Origin: Chitinophagaceae bacterium
GTDB lineage: Bacteria; Bacteroidota; Bacteroidia; Chitinophagales; Chitinophagaceae
Length of the DNA: 64,000 nt
Reading direction: 5' to 3'
Assembly (NCBI GenBank): GCA_016715365.1
Contig: JADKAM010000009.1
Location: 68,980 to 132,979 of the forward strand
Below are positions 63,644 to 64,000 of this stretch, piece after piece. Within the stretch, counting starts at the first letter, position 1. The number at the start of each line of letters is the position of its first letter. The translations under genes and the position numbers were made by a program. Under the pieces are notes generated by a model. The model searched no databases. It saw only the letters and a program-made list of their open reading frames with translations, and was not told the origin of the DNA.

Positions 63644-63709
63644 GTGTGAATGATATAACTAATTCCGATGATTGTGTAACGGTTAAAACTTTAAGAAAAC
63701 TCACCTTTG
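63644..63709 (+). promoter_or_regulatory. GTGTGAAT-family promoter of csbD
   Basis: GTGTGAAT at 63644, TATAA and TGTAA repeats 21 bp apart, box CACCTTTG at 63702-63709, spacing 58. Divergent from the HlyD operon promoter. Confidence 0.7.
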
Positions 63710-63747
63710 TGTAGTAATCTTTCAACAAAATTTAAAATCTCATATTC

Positions 63748-63915
63748 ATGGATAATCTAACAGAATTAAAAGGAAACTGGAAAGAAATTAAAGGAAAACT
63801 GAAACAAAAATTTGGTATGCTTACAGACAGTGATCTATTACTTGCAGAAGGCAAGCAGGATGAAATGCTGGGCAGACTGCAAACCAAGCTGGGGAGAACC
63901 AAAGCAGAGATGTAA
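63748..63915 (+). CDS. CsbD family stress protein
   Basis: 55-aa soluble helical protein with the CsbD pattern [20 protein letters not shown] and [19 protein letters not shown]. CsbD genes are general-stress-induced in many bacteria (sigma B in Bacillus). Single gene; its promoter belongs to the GTGTGAAT set, supporting a stress regulon. After the stop, 63916-64000 shows nothing more. Confidence 0.88.
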   Translation: MDNLTELKGNWKEIKGKLKQKFGMLTDSDLLLAEGKQDEMLGRLQTKLGRTKAEM

Positions 63916-64000
63916 GATAATCTCGGAGCTGTAATCCGATCATCAAACCACAAATCGAATAGATGCAAGGTTAATGAAAAAGTATTCATAAACAATGGCA

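Overview
The window looks like a chromosomal segment of a Bacteroidota bacterium, probably a Chitinophagales/Chitinophagaceae relative. The reasons are -7 promoter boxes of the TAnnTTTG type, weak or absent Shine-Dalgarno sequences, a fused ccoN-ccoO, a bacillithiol-type YtxJ protein, a Sec/lipoprotein-type nosZ with a Bacteroidota-style nos cluster, and many lipoprotein signals. The genus assignment is inference; no rRNA or tRNA gene is present.

1-6.7 kb holds a DEDDh exonuclease (cut by the left edge), a small lipoprotein, YtxJ, a P-type cation ATPase, and a PAS histidine kinase followed by a REC-CRP fusion regulator. 6.8-16 kb is a complete cbb3 oxidase locus (ccoS-ccoNO-ccoQ-ccoP-ccoG-fixH-safE, with ccoI and a DUF2892 gene upstream). 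16-20 kb carries LOG, OsmC and UspA-like genes and a fasciclin lipoprotein. 19.3-26.6 kb is one nitrous-oxide-reduction operon read leftwards: cytochrome c, nosZ, a membrane-NosL fusion, nosD, nosF, nosY, hemerythrin and truncated haemoglobin. 26.8-29.5 kb has a Crp/Fnr regulator, a heme-copper-oxidase-like membrane protein and a RIC/ScdA di-iron repair protein. No nitrite or NO reductase of known type is seen, so the organism looks like an N2O reducer that must also handle NO and low oxygen.

29.7-38 kb: tryptophanase and a frameshifted tyrosine phenol-lyase, a nitronate-monooxygenase-like TIM-barrel protein, a flavin-fold protein, a PTPS/QueD protein, an Fe-S-type Rrf2 regulator and a dipeptidase. 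38-52 kb is a signalling island: an AraC-type regulator, a very large CheB-CheR-PAS-kinase-REC-Hpt hybrid, eight other response-regulator genes, and a kinase whose input region is eight near-identical 21-residue coiled-coil repeats. 52-64 kb is envelope related: an OmpA-like protein, a lipoprotein with five Ig-like repeats and a DUF3494 ice-binding domain, Mla-type lipid transport genes, a LolD/FtsX/HlyD-type exporter and CsbD.

Two promoter families tie the window together. (a) A palindrome TGATTnnAATCA lies exactly 33 or 55 bp (centre to centre) upstream of a TAnnTTTG-like box in front of ccoS, DUF2892-ccoI, uspA, crp, the oxidase-like gene, RIC and the HlyD operon, with weaker forms before the nos and tryptophanase operons; this looks like a Crp/Fnr regulon with class II and class I spacing. 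(b) Eight promoters between 39 and 64 kb share GTGTGAAT plus two TRYAA direct repeats 21 bp apart, with the -7 box at a fixed 58 bp (56 in one). They precede the AraC/hybrid-kinase operon, the response-regulator groups, the ice-binding/OmpA operon, a small membrane protein, an exported lipoprotein and CsbD. I do not recognise this second element; it may define an undescribed regulon, possibly governed by the AraC protein.

From about 31.9 kb and especially 38-63 kb, many genes carry single-base frameshifts at short homopolymers while the protein sequence on either side stays well conserved. This looks more like sequence or assembly error than decay, and a G-rich purine tract at 60.45-60.51 kb may mark a poor assembly join.
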